A DNA stretch of 64,000 nucleotides, taken from Clostridiales bacterium (GTDB taxonomy: Bacteria > Bacillota > Clostridia > Oscillospirales > Oscillospiraceae). This document shows, piece by piece, positions 49,218-56,400 of this stretch; positions within the stretch are counted from its first letter, which is position 1; each line of letters begins with the position of its first letter. The stretch is from the NCBI GenBank assembly GCA_902362775.1, contig CABIXV010000001.1:450654-514653 (forward strand), in the 5' to 3' direction. The position numbers and the translations under genes were made by a program. The notes below the pieces were generated by a model. That model was not told where the DNA came from, made no database searches, and saw only the letters and a program-made list of their open reading frames with translations.

Positions 49218-49424
49218 ATGCGTACAGAGGACTCCCTGGAGCAATCGCTCCGCCGTGTACTGAAGGCGGCTGGCTACATGATGCGGAAATCCCATGCGCC
49301 CATCAGTCCGGACAACCTCGGCGGCTATATGATCGTGGATATGTCCGGGAATACGGTTGCGGCAGGCGGCCGCTTCGAGCTGACTTTGGAAGAGGTTCGG
49401 GAGTGGGCACGGGATATGTGCTGA
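49218..49424 (+). CDS. Small hypothetical protein
   Basis: A 68-aa protein (MRTEDSLEQSLRRVLKAAGYMMRKS..., ending LEEVREWARDMC) with a helix-strand-strand-helix prediction. TAGGAGGTA precedes the ATG. It lies upstream of the HU gene. I recall similar small proteins on Clostridial elements but know no function. Confidence 0.65.
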   Translation: MRTEDSLEQSLRRVLKAAGYMMRKSHAPISPDNLGGYMIVDMSGNTVAAGGRFELTLEEVREWARDMC

Positions 49425-49557
49425 CCGCGGTTGCGGCTGAGGGTGGAACGCCCTCAGCCGTTATGCCTTGGGCTTCATCCCTGTGGTAAGCCGCCGATGC
49501 GGCTATCATATAAAGAGTGCTTATCCAAATCAATAGAAAAAGAAAGGAATTTGCTTT

Positions 49558-49830
49558 ATGAACAAGGGAGAACTGATTGCTGGTATGGCCGAGGAGAGCG
49601 GAGTCTCCAAAGCGGATACGGAGAAAGTCTTGAACGCATTTCTCTCCCAGGTCGAGAAAGCGTTGTGCGCGGGAGATAAGGTCCAACTCACTGGCTTCGG
49701 CAGCTTTGAAGTGAAAGAGCGCGCCGAGCGTACCGGCCGGAATCCCAAGACCAACGAGCCCATTGTGATCCCAGCCGGGAAGATGCCAGTCTTTAAGGCT
49801 GGCAAGGTATTGAAGGACGCAATTAAATAA
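49558..49830 (+). CDS. hup: HU-family DNA-binding protein
   Basis: A 90-aa HU protein: MNKGELIAGMAEESGVSKAD at the start, VQLTGFGSFEVKERAERTGRNP at the beta arm and VPVFKAGK-like end. It bends and compacts DNA as a dimer and often assists site-specific recombination on mobile elements. GAAAGGAA lies upstream of the ATG. A strong terminator follows. Confidence 0.95.
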   Translation: MNKGELIAGMAEESGVSKADTEKVLNAFLSQVEKALCAGDKVQLTGFGSFEVKERAERTGRNPKTNEPIVIPAGKMPVFKAGKVLKDAIK

Positions 49831-49880
49831 AAAAGCAGACGCCACAATGCAGCACCAACTTGAATATAAGTGTGAAGCAC

Positions 49881-49920
49881 AAAACCGCCCCTCCGAGCAT
49901 TTGCTCAGAAGGGCGGTTTT
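49881..49920 (+). terminator. Terminator between HU and ToxN-like gene
   Basis: AAAACCGCCC/GGGCGGTTTT with an inner GAGC/GCTC pairing; symmetric, so it serves both convergent genes. Confidence 0.85.
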
Positions 49921-50408
49921 CATTCGCTGCCGCTTGTATTTCGTAGAAAACTTTCAAAGTATGGTAGAGTAGACCGGCCATAGCGGCGCTGCCACTCCCT
50001 TGGGTGAAGTTTGCGGACCTCATTCAGATCATCCCTGTAATCCGAAATATACGAAAAAACCTCCTGTACGATACGCGGCAAGTTGACCATCGTTTCTTTA
50101 TATTCGTCCTGATCGACGAGTGCCGGTACAGTGGTATCTATGTACGCATTATTCTTGATTAGGATGGACTTTGTGTAGTCAAGGCCGGACTGGCTGCGCT
50201 GAGATCTGGCGGAGCTTTTGAAATGATAAGCATAGGGGTGGCGGATATGGGAACGAAAAGGAATGCAGATGAACAGGTCGTCCATGTATTCGATCAACAG
50301 ACAGGAGTATGGCCTGTTTTTCTTTACGGCAATCTCCGAATACTGACTGTGAGGGTAATCTGTAAAAAATTTTGCTGACAGGCTGTGGATCTCCGCAATA
50401 TACTCCAT
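49920..50408 (-). CDS. ToxN/CptN-type endoribonuclease toxin (type III toxin-antitoxin)
   Basis: A 162-aa protein. NRPYSCLLIEYMDDLFICIPF and SHIRHPYAYHF near the N-terminus, then GLDYTKSILIKNNAYID, follow the pattern of ToxN/AbiQ-family RNases. The context is decisive: a strong promoter, two tandem 53-nt structured repeats and a terminator lie directly upstream, the defining order of type III loci, in which the repeat RNA inhibits the toxin. AAGGGGGGCG precedes the ATG at 50408. Such loci abort phage infection or stabilise elements. Sequence matching is from memory. Confidence 0.85.
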   Translation of the reverse strand: MEYIAEIHSLSAKFFTDYPHSQYSEIAVKKNRPYSCLLIEYMDDLFICIPFRSHIRHPYAYHFKSSARSQRSQSGLDYTKSILIKNNAYIDTTVPALVDQDEYKETMVNLPRIVQEVFSYISDYRDDLNEVRKLHPREWQRRYGRSTLPYFESFLRNTSGSE

Positions 50409-50423
50409 TTTTCGCCCCCCTTA

Positions 50424-50458
50424 ACAAAAGAAAAGCGGGGAGGGCGATCCCTCCCCGC
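50424..50458 (-). terminator. Terminator between antitoxin RNA and toxin
   Basis: GCGGGGAGGG/CCCTCCCCGC with a 4-nt loop, then TTTTCTTTTG on the minus strand. Sets the antitoxin-to-toxin ratio. Confidence 0.9.
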
Positions 50459-50472
50459 CGGATGGCTTCTTT

Positions 50473-50578
50473 CGGTCAATTTTTATTTTACCGTTGAGTC
50501 AGTACCGTCACTCAACATCTTCGCTCGGTCAATTTTTATTTTACCGACGAGTCAGAACCGTCACTCGTCTCATGCAGA
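50473..50578 (-). repeat. Two tandem 53-nt antitoxin repeats
   Basis: Copies begin at 50473 and 50526. The first 21 bases are identical. The following hairpins are GTTGAG/CTCAAC (50493-50498 with 50511-50516) and GACGAG/CTCGTC (50546-50551 with 50564-50569). The last 10 bases differ. Confidence 0.9.
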
Positions 50579-50597
50579 AACCATCCCTGCTACTATT

Positions 50598-50626
50598 ATT
50601 ATAATGGCCGTCTGGAAATATGTCAA
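50598..50626 (-). promoter_or_regulatory. Promoter of the type III antitoxin RNA
   Basis: On the minus strand a perfect TTGACA (50626-50621), 17-nt spacer and perfect TATAAT (50603-50598). Confidence 0.9.
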
Positions 50627-50729
50627 CATGAAGTTTGGAGTGAAAATTTATAGCTCCAAACGACTGTCCCTATTATTTGCTGTTTGTATTTGCCCTCTAC
50701 ACAAAAAGCCCGCATTCATTGATTATCAG

Positions 50730-50768
50730 AAGGCGGGCCACCGTCATACAGCGCCGATGGCCCGCCTT
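50730..50768 (-). terminator. Terminator of the methyltransferase gene
   Basis: AAGGCGGGCCA/TGGCCCGCCTT stem with inner pairing. The remaining 50640-50729 has no visible gene. Confidence 0.7.
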
Positions 50769-50787
50769 CGACCCCCATTCTGGGCAG

Positions 50788-51399
50788 TTACTTCCTGCCC
50801 GCCACATAGCACACAGGCAGTACACGCCCCCCGAGCAGGGAGTGTTCCGTCACCCAGAAATCGTGAGACGAAAGATAAGCAATGAATTCCCCGGCGTTCC
50901 ATAAGTGGTAGACGCGAAAGCCGGTCCGCTCCATACCCCAGGTCCGCAGGCTGGCAAGTTTCCCCCCAGCGTGGATAAAGGTAGGAGCGAATAGCCACCC
51001 GCCCGGCTTTAGGACTCTCCGAGCTTCCCGCAAAACCTTTTCCGGCTCCGGTAAGATATGCAGGGCATTGGCGATTACCACCGCGTCAAAGGTTTCCGAG
51101 GCATACGGCAACCGGGAAGCATCCTGTACCGAGAAATGAAGCCGGGAAGATCCGGTCTGTTTCTTCGCCTCCGCAATCATTTTGGAAGAGGCATCGGTGG
51201 CCTCCCACAACCGGACATACGGAGACAAGGGAAAGGATAGCTGACCTGTGCCACAGGCCAGTTCCAATACATTCATATCCCGGGTGAGATGCGGACGAAT
51301 GTGATTGCAGATTTCCGCATATATCGGTGCGGAGCGCCGCATGAATTTGCTGTAATGTGCGGCCATTCCCTGCCAGAAGTCCAGATCTGATTTCCTCAT
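50788..51399 (-). CDS. Class I SAM-dependent methyltransferase under a metal operator
   Basis: A 203-aa methyltransferase with motif I LELACGTGQLSFPL (about residues 45-58), DAVVIANALHILPEPEKVL and VLKPGGWLFAPTF. It is of small-molecule or lipid type and different from the one at 34389-35006. The promoter carries a GTTAG-type operator (51420-51435). AGAGGC precedes the ATG at 51399. The substrate is unknown. Confidence 0.85.
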   Translation of the reverse strand: MRKSDLDFWQGMAAHYSKFMRRSAPIYAEICNHIRPHLTRDMNVLELACGTGQLSFPLSPYVRLWEATDASSKMIAEAKKQTGSSRLHFSVQDASRLPYASETFDAVVIANALHILPEPEKVLREARRVLKPGGWLFAPTFIHAGGKLASLRTWGMERTGFRVYHLWNAGEFIAYLSSHDFWVTEHSLLGGRVLPVCYVAGRK

Positions 51400-51419
51400 A
51401 GCAATATGCCTCTTTTGGA

Positions 51420-51467
51420 GTTAGTTCTTGATAACTAAAGAATACTCCAAAAGGCTCCGCGCTACAA
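51420..51467 (-). promoter_or_regulatory. Promoter and operator of methyltransferase 2
   Basis: On the minus strand TTGTAG (51467-51462), 17-nt spacer and TATTCT (51444-51439), followed three bases later by GTTAT-CAAGAA-CTAAC (51435-51420), one mismatch from the consensus. Its spacer is the same CAAGAA as in operator 1 at 19109. Confidence 0.7.
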
Positions 51468-51480
51468 GCATCTTTTGCAG

Positions 51481-51515
51481 AGGAAAGCCGCGTTGTAGAC
51501 CAAACGGCCCGCAAC
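51481..51515 (-). terminator. Hairpin after the reductase gene
   Basis: GCCGCGTTG/CAACGCGGC with flanking AGGAAA/TTCCTT partly paired; a weak T-rich end follows on the minus strand. Confidence 0.5.
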
Positions 51516-51527
51516 GCGGCTTCCTTG

Positions 51528-53147
51528 CTATGTTAAGAGTTCTAACAACTGCCGGATGCTTTTCTTTCCGAAGGATACCTGCTCCCCATCATTGATGACG
51601 AGGCACGGGACGCTCATGACCTGATATTTCTCCCGCAGGTCTGGGAAGTGATTCAGGTCATAGACCTGGGCGGTAATGTGCGGATTTTCCGCGGCGATCC
51701 GCTGGGCTGCCGTCACCAGCTCCGGGCACATGGTACAGGAGAGGGAGACCAGGATCTCTAATTTGATGGGCTTCTGGATGGAGTGGATCGCTGCTCTTGT
51801 ATCTTCGTCCAGAGCCTGCCCCGGTCCGGCGGCATTGTAGAGGCCCAGGACGAAGGAGGTGAACTCGTGGCCGCCGGGGACCCCATGGAAAGCGAGGCCC
51901 GTCCAACTCCCATCCGGCCGGCAGACTCGGACACAGGGCGGGTGTTCCATCTCTCCGGCCGCTCCTGTCTCCATTGTGAGTTTGCTGCTCTGTGCCGCCA
52001 GTTCCTCCATATACTGCTTCAATTCAGCCGAAAGAGGCGTTTCGTCCAGATACAGCCGCAGGATCAGAGGCGAGGACATCCGGGCGAATACAGCATGGAG
52101 CTGAGCCAGCATATCCCCCGTAAAAAGCGTGCTGCTTGTTTCGGTAGAAGCCGCCGTTTCTGCTGTCCGGCTCACCGGAGCCTTGGGATGGATGCCGGTC
52201 TTTTCCTGCATGGCGGCGCACAGGCGTTCCAGCTCCGTGGCGGCAAGGGCGCCGTCTCCCACGGCGGTGACGACCTGGCGCAGAGGCTTGACGCATACAT
52301 CACCCGCGGCGTACAGGCCGTCCGCAGTTGTCTTTTGGCTCCGGTCTGTGAGAATATAGCCCTGGTCATTCAATTCGGCCAGGCTGCGCACCAGCTCCGT
52401 GGCCGGCTCATAACCGGCAAAGACGAACACGCCGAAGGTCTCTCCATTCGCCGCGTGGTGCTTGGTCACTTGACCAGTTTTGGTATTCCGGTACCGGAGA
52501 TAGCGGAGAGCGGTGTCTCCGGACACCTCCTCCACCTCCGTGTTGGTGAGGACGGTGATCTTCTCGTGGTTTCTGGCTGCGTCCGCTGTCGCCTGTGCAC
52601 AGGTGAAGTCGTCTCCCCGGATGAGAATGGTCACCTGGCGGGCGTATTTGGTGAGGAACACGCTCTCCTCCGCCGCGGCGAAGCCGCCGCCCACCACAAA
52701 GACCTCCTTCCCGGTGAAGAACTCTCCGTCACAGGTGGCGCAGTAGGCCACGCCCCGACCGCGGAATTGCTCCTCACCCTGGAAGCCCACCATACGGGGA
52801 TGGGCGCCGGTGGCCAGGAGAACGCCGAAGCACTTCAAATCCCCCCGGCTGGTGCGGACGGTCTTTACATCGCCGGAGAGCTCCAGCCCGATGACCTCGG
52901 CCAGCAGAAATTCAGCGCCGAAGCCCTCCGCCTGCTTTCGCATGGTCTCGGTAAGCTCCGTCCCGCTGGTCCTGCCCACGCCGGGATAGTTCACCACTTC
53001 CGAGGTAATGGTGATCTGCCCGCCGAAGTGATCCTTCTCCACGACCACCACCCGGTAGCGGGCCCGGGCCAGGTAGAGGGCGGCGGTGAGTCCCGCTGGA
53101 CCACCGCCGATGACCACGACATCGTAGAAGTTTGCCATCTGGTCCAT
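51528..53147 (-). CDS. Thioredoxin-reductase/AhpF-like fusion with permuted domains
   Basis: A 539-aa flavoprotein. Residues 1-310 are a thioredoxin reductase: FAD motif GGGPAGLTAA, redox pair C136-A-T-C139, NAD(P)H motif GGGFAAAE and closing AAGDVCVKPLRQ. Residues 340-539 are the double thioredoxin-fold domain of AhpF with active pair C471-T-M-C474. In E. coli AhpF that domain is N-terminal; here it is C-terminal. It lies three bases after AhpC and probably reduces it. No clear ribosome site precedes 53147; the ATG nine bases later is an alternative. Confidence 0.88.
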   Translation of the reverse strand: MDQMANFYDVVVIGGGPAGLTAALYLARARYRVVVVEKDHFGGQITITSEVVNYPGVGRTSGTELTETMRKQAEGFGAEFLLAEVIGLELSGDVKTVRTSRGDLKCFGVLLATGAHPRMVGFQGEEQFRGRGVAYCATCDGEFFTGKEVFVVGGGFAAAEESVFLTKYARQVTILIRGDDFTCAQATADAARNHEKITVLTNTEVEEVSGDTALRYLRYRNTKTGQVTKHHAANGETFGVFVFAGYEPATELVRSLAELNDQGYILTDRSQKTTADGLYAAGDVCVKPLRQVVTAVGDGALAATELERLCAAMQEKTGIHPKAPVSRTAETAASTETSSTLFTGDMLAQLHAVFARMSSPLILRLYLDETPLSAELKQYMEELAAQSSKLTMETGAAGEMEHPPCVRVCRPDGSWTGLAFHGVPGGHEFTSFVLGLYNAAGPGQALDEDTRAAIHSIQKPIKLEILVSLSCTMCPELVTAAQRIAAENPHITAQVYDLNHFPDLREKYQVMSVPCLVINDGEQVSFGKKSIRQLLELLT

Positions 53148-53150
53148 ATC

Positions 53151-53714
53151 TTAAAGCTGTCCCACCAGGTCCAGGCTGGGCTTCAGGGTCTCGGCGCCAG
53201 GCTGCCACTTCGCAGGGCATACCTCGTCTCCGTGCTCCGCCACGAACTGGCACGCCTGTACCTTCCGCAGCAGCTCGTCGGCGTTCCGGCCCACATTGCC
53301 GGCGTTGACCTCATAGGCCACGATTTTTCCCTCGGGGTTGACAATGAAGCTGCCCCGCTCCGCCACGCCGTCGGCTTCAATGTAGACCTCAAAATCCTTT
53401 GCCAGACAATGTGTGGGATCGGCCAGCATGGGATACTGGATCTTCTGGATGCGCTCGGAGGCGTCATGCCACGCCTTATGGACAAAGTGGGTATCGCAGG
53501 AAACGGAGTAAATTTCGCAGCCGATGGCCTGGAATTTATCGTAGAGGTTTGCCAGGTCCTCCAGCTCCGTGGGGCACACAAAGGTGAAGTCGGCGGGATA
53601 GAAGAAAAACACGCTCCACTTTCCCAGTACATCCGCCTTGGTAACAGTGCGGAAGGCGTTATTCTGGTAGCACTGGACAGAGAAATCGGCAATTTCTTTT
53701 TGAATCAGGGACAT
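53151..53714 (-). CDS. ahpC: Peroxiredoxin AhpC
   Basis: A 187-aa typical 2-Cys peroxiredoxin, the same length as E. coli AhpC. The peroxidatic Cys is C47 in FTFVCPTE and the resolving Cys is C166 in EVCPAKW. It detoxifies peroxides and is recharged by the AhpF-like protein downstream. The ATG at 53714 follows GGAGGTA. Transcription is from a strong promoter bearing a GTTAG-type operator, so here it appears to be under metal rather than, or in addition to, peroxide control. Confidence 0.95.
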   Translation of the reverse strand: MSLIQKEIADFSVQCYQNNAFRTVTKADVLGKWSVFFFYPADFTFVCPTELEDLANLYDKFQAIGCEIYSVSCDTHFVHKAWHDASERIQKIQYPMLADPTHCLAKDFEVYIEADGVAERGSFIVNPEGKIVAYEVNAGNVGRNADELLRKVQACQFVAEHGDEVCPAKWQPGAETLKPSLDLVGQL

Positions 53715-53742
53715 AGGAATACCTCCATTCATAATTTCGCTG

Positions 53743-53795
53743 GTTAGCAATAACTAACTATATGAAATTATACAACTTTCAGAGAGATGCGTCAA
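53743..53795 (-). promoter_or_regulatory. Promoter and operator of the ahpC operon
   Basis: On the minus strand TTGACG (53795-53790), 17-nt spacer and TATAAT (53772-53767), followed eight bases later by the perfect palindrome GTTAG-TTATTG-CTAAC (53758-53743). Confidence 0.85.
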
Positions 53796-53931
53796 GCGGC
53801 GCTTGAGGTTTTCTGAAACGGATCGTAGCCCCTATGTATTTCAGAGAAGGATAAAGAAACAATCAATACTGGGTGGGCGATGTGGGGCCTGAAACGAAAT
53901 TTACCATTTTACTTTATCAATATTGCAAGTT

Positions 53932-53982
53932 GAATGCCCGCAGGACACATCCTAAAGAAGGCCTGCGGGCATTCGCTTTTCT
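53932..53982 (+). terminator. Hairpin between cargo and transfer region
   Basis: A 13-bp perfect stem GAATGCCCGCAGG/CCTGCGGGCATTC with a long loop and GCTTTTCT on the plus strand. No gene points into it from the plus side, so it may insulate the two regions. The rest of 53796-54019 shows no gene. Confidence 0.6.
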
Positions 53983-54019
53983 CATATCAGCGTATAAGAC
54001 GGCAGGGCTTGGCTGCACC

Positions 54020-54196
54020 TTAGGACATCAGATAATGAACTGCATCCTGCCACTGGGCCGGGGGATAATCCTCCGCTTTGAGCTGTTTCAGGGCCTGACG
54101 AACGCGCTCACGGCTGCACAGCAGTCTCAGATCCGAGAGATAGAGACAGCCTACAAGATCCTGGAGATCTTCCAGGAGACACTTTTCATCTGCCAT
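54020..54196 (-). CDS. Small hypothetical ICE protein
   Basis: A 58-aa helical protein (MADEKCLLEDLQDLVGCLYLSDL...). Its start lies just inside 5 bases after the stop of the S1-like gene, with GGTGAG ahead. Unknown function; probably co-expressed with the S1-like protein. Confidence 0.6.
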   Translation of the reverse strand: MADEKCLLEDLQDLVGCLYLSDLRLLCSRERVRQALKQLKAEDYPPAQWQDAVHYLMS

Positions 54197-54201
54197 TCTA
54201 C

Positions 54202-55779
54202 TCACCACTTGGAGAGGATGCGGCCATAGATCAGGCTGCGTTCATAATCAAACTGCTTGATTGCCAGAATGACCGTGTCCCCCACATGGAAATCCAGGTC
54301 TGAGTGCAGTGTGGAGTAGTGGCAGAGACATACCGTTTCGTCGGAGAGCGTGCAGAACACGCCGCCGCCGTATTTGCCGGAGATGACCGCCTGCCGGCGG
54401 CTTCCGATAGGGTGCCTTCGGAGCGCTCCAAAAAAGGGGTTGTCCACTGTATCCTTTACTGAAACCCAGAACTGCCCCTCTCTGCGGTCGTACTCCTTCA
54501 GAACACAGTTCAAAGTCTGCCCGGGGTGATACCGCGTCCGGAGATCAGGTGTAGCGATGTAAGTGAGGTCCTTCTGGCTTAGGCTCATATCCCTGCCTCC
54601 ACACTCCACCAGGCACCGCCTGGGGCCCACAGCCAGAACGCGGCAGGTCAGCCTCTCGCCAATGCTCCGCCCTCCTTTGATGGTATCGAAAAAGTGCCTC
54701 TGGGCGGCCAGCGCCATTCGGCGTGAGCCAATGGCCACACCACCCTCGCGGTCTACATCCAGGATGATATAGTCGGTCTCTGCGCCGCTCATGTTGCGAA
54801 GTACATAGGGCGGCCGCTCCTGGCCTGGGTACCACACTTCGGTTTCCGGAATCAGCACCTTGACCCGGTAGTTGATGATAACGGCGCACAGCATCTTGCG
54901 CCGCTCGGTTTGCCTTGTCTCCCGGTTGCGGACAGTAAAGGAATGGGTGTCGATGCCCATGATCCGCCCGGTCAGAATGGACTTGGAACGGTAGGATGCA
55001 TAGATGGCATTCCATTCATTCCGCTCCTCTTCGGACAGGTCCTCGTCCAGCTTGTTCAGATCCAGGGAGAGCAGCGTGGGCTTATCTTTCAACGGCCTGC
55101 TGGTAAATTCCTTTTTAGGCCTGTTGGCCGTCTTTGCCGCTGACGCTGTACGCCGCGCCGGCCGTGCCTTGGGAGACGGCGCGGGCTCGGGACCTTCCAT
55201 TGGGGCGTCTGCCGTATCATCATCACCTGTACCCTCCAATGGGGTGGGCGGCATCTCTTCTCCACCATCACTCAGGACAAAGGCATCCGTCTCCAGATCC
55301 TCGTCATCGTCATGCTCCGGCGTATCGCCTCCCTGGGCGCTCAAATCATCCGAGGCGCCGCTGGAGGTATCTTCCCCCTCAGACGCCTGAGCGGCCTCCC
55401 CAGCGGCCTCGCCGCCGGATGTATCTTCCGGGGAATCCGCCGCCTTTTTGCGGGAAACCCGCTTGCGTTTTGGCTTTTCTTCGACCGGTGTTTCCGGACC
55501 AGCCTCGCCGGTCTGCTCGCTTTCACCGGAAGGCAAGGGAGCTTCAGGCGGGTCCAGCCCGCCTCCCTCCGCCTGGGCTGCGGGGGCGGTCGCCTCCTCC
55601 TCGGTGCCAGCCTCCAGGACGGGGGCTATGCCTTCTGTCCTGTCTCCGGCGGGATCTGCCCTCTCCACACCGGGCGCTTCCTGAGAAACGCCCACGGGTG
55701 AAGATTCCGCAGCGCCTGAAGCCGTGATACCGTCCAAGCTGCGGCTATCCATGGTCTCATCATGCTCTGTGTAGCTCAT
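54202..55779 (-). CDS. S1-domain-like RNA-binding protein with long acidic N-terminus
   Basis: A 525-aa protein. Residues 1-215 are low-complexity (Glu, Asp, Pro, Ala, Ser), with a basic patch KPKRKRVSRKKA near residue 105. Residues 230-525 contain repeated beta-barrel-like units (SILTGRIMGIDTHSFTVRN, GERLTCRVLAVGPRRCLVE, GSRRQAVISGKYGGGVFC), resembling S1 RNA-binding domains of ribosomal protein S1. It is conserved in the transfer region of such ICEs in my recollection. Its role in conjugation is unknown. AAAGGAG precedes the ATG at 55779. Confidence 0.75.
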   Translation of the reverse strand: MSYTEHDETMDSRSLDGITASGAAESSPVGVSQEAPGVERADPAGDRTEGIAPVLEAGTEEEATAPAAQAEGGGLDPPEAPLPSGESEQTGEAGPETPVEEKPKRKRVSRKKAADSPEDTSGGEAAGEAAQASEGEDTSSGASDDLSAQGGDTPEHDDDEDLETDAFVLSDGGEEMPPTPLEGTGDDDTADAPMEGPEPAPSPKARPARRTASAAKTANRPKKEFTSRPLKDKPTLLSLDLNKLDEDLSEEERNEWNAIYASYRSKSILTGRIMGIDTHSFTVRNRETRQTERRKMLCAVIINYRVKVLIPETEVWYPGQERPPYVLRNMSGAETDYIILDVDREGGVAIGSRRMALAAQRHFFDTIKGGRSIGERLTCRVLAVGPRRCLVECGGRDMSLSQKDLTYIATPDLRTRYHPGQTLNCVLKEYDRREGQFWVSVKDTVDNPFFGALRRHPIGSRRQAVISGKYGGGVFCTLSDETVCLCHYSTLHSDLDFHVGDTVILAIKQFDYERSLIYGRILSKW

Positions 55780-55827
55780 AGTCTGGCTCCTTTCTGATTG
55801 GGCTAAGTTGTTCGCTTACTGCGGCTG

Positions 55828-56382
55828 TCATTGGCTGGCCTCACCTCCCTTAAAGAACCGCAGGCGACCCTCCTTCCGGATGACGAAGTAGTGCCGCTGA
55901 TTGATATGTAAAAGCCGGTGCTGTTCCAAATCGGACAGGGACAAAAGCACGGTCACATCCTGAGACTGCTGCGCCAAAAGGATGCTGACAAGCTGTTCTC
56001 GTCCCGGCTCCACCGGCAGGACCGCGAATGCGTCGATTTTCCCACTCTCCCTTCCCCGCTCCAGCAGGAAGCAGAGTTTGTAAGGCGGCCTCCGGCTGGT
56101 AAGCTGAAGCGGCGGGCCGATTGCGAGGGACAGTAAAATGTCCAGCGCGCACAGCATCTCAGGGTCCGCCGCCTGCCCCCGGAACTCTGCCAGACACACG
56201 AGATTGTCTCCAACAGGGACCAGCTCTCCCGCATAGCGCAGATAGCGCAGGATAGCCTCACAGTGGGACTTGGCTTTGGCTGGATCGCGGAGACGCATAA
56301 GCGGAAGAATCTGATCCAGCCGCATACAGCGGACCTCCCGCAGGATGTCGAGGAGAAACCGCTGGTCATTTGTCAAAAGCAT
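55828..56382 (-). CDS. DUF5697-like ICE protein
   Basis: A 184-aa protein (QRFLLDILREVRCMRLDQIL... PPYKLCFLLERG... HYFVIRKEGRLRFFKGG). The N-terminal part looks like a winged helix. From memory it fits DUF5697, found beside repA and virD4 on Clostridial ICEs; the number is not certain. It follows repA by 18 bases, so it may be a replication or partition accessory. Confidence 0.6.
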   Translation of the reverse strand: MLLTNDQRFLLDILREVRCMRLDQILPLMRLRDPAKAKSHCEAILRYLRYAGELVPVGDNLVCLAEFRGQAADPEMLCALDILLSLAIGPPLQLTSRRPPYKLCFLLERGRESGKIDAFAVLPVEPGREQLVSILLAQQSQDVTVLLSLSDLEQHRLLHINQRHYFVIRKEGRLRFFKGGEASQ

Positions 56383-56400
56383 TGATTTTCACCGCCTTTC

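Larger units (their letters stand above)
50424..50591 (-). ncRNA. Type III antitoxin RNA precursor
   Basis: The transcript would start near 50591 and run to the terminator at 50458-50424, giving about 165 nt with two 53-nt repeats. Each repeat contains an A/U-rich part bounded by CGGT/ACCG and a hairpin. Two base pairs differ between the repeats in a compensatory way, which supports a selected RNA structure. Limited read-through of the terminator would supply the toxin mRNA. Confidence 0.8.

Noticed and set aside
49001..49489. 162-codon plus-strand frame over the 68-aa gene
   Set aside because: Overlaps the promoter and the better-supported 68-aa gene, and lacks a ribosome site.
50473..50578. 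The tandem repeats as a small CRISPR array
   Set aside because: Only two copies in direct tandem, with conserved hairpins and no unique spacers; no cas genes. The promoter-repeat-terminator-toxin order fits a type III antitoxin.
51783..53747. 654-codon plus-strand frame opposite the reductase and ahpC
   Set aside because: Antisense shadow; the minus strand carries the full flavoprotein and peroxiredoxin motifs.
19109..53758. The GTTAG palindromes as Fur or PerR boxes
   Set aside because: Fur/PerR boxes are longer, AT-rich NATWAT-type repeats; these have compact GTTAG/CTAAC arms and a DtxR-type regulator is encoded nearby.
53873..54229. 118-codon plus-strand frame
   Set aside because: Runs antisense over the 58-aa gene and through a hairpin, with no ribosome site.
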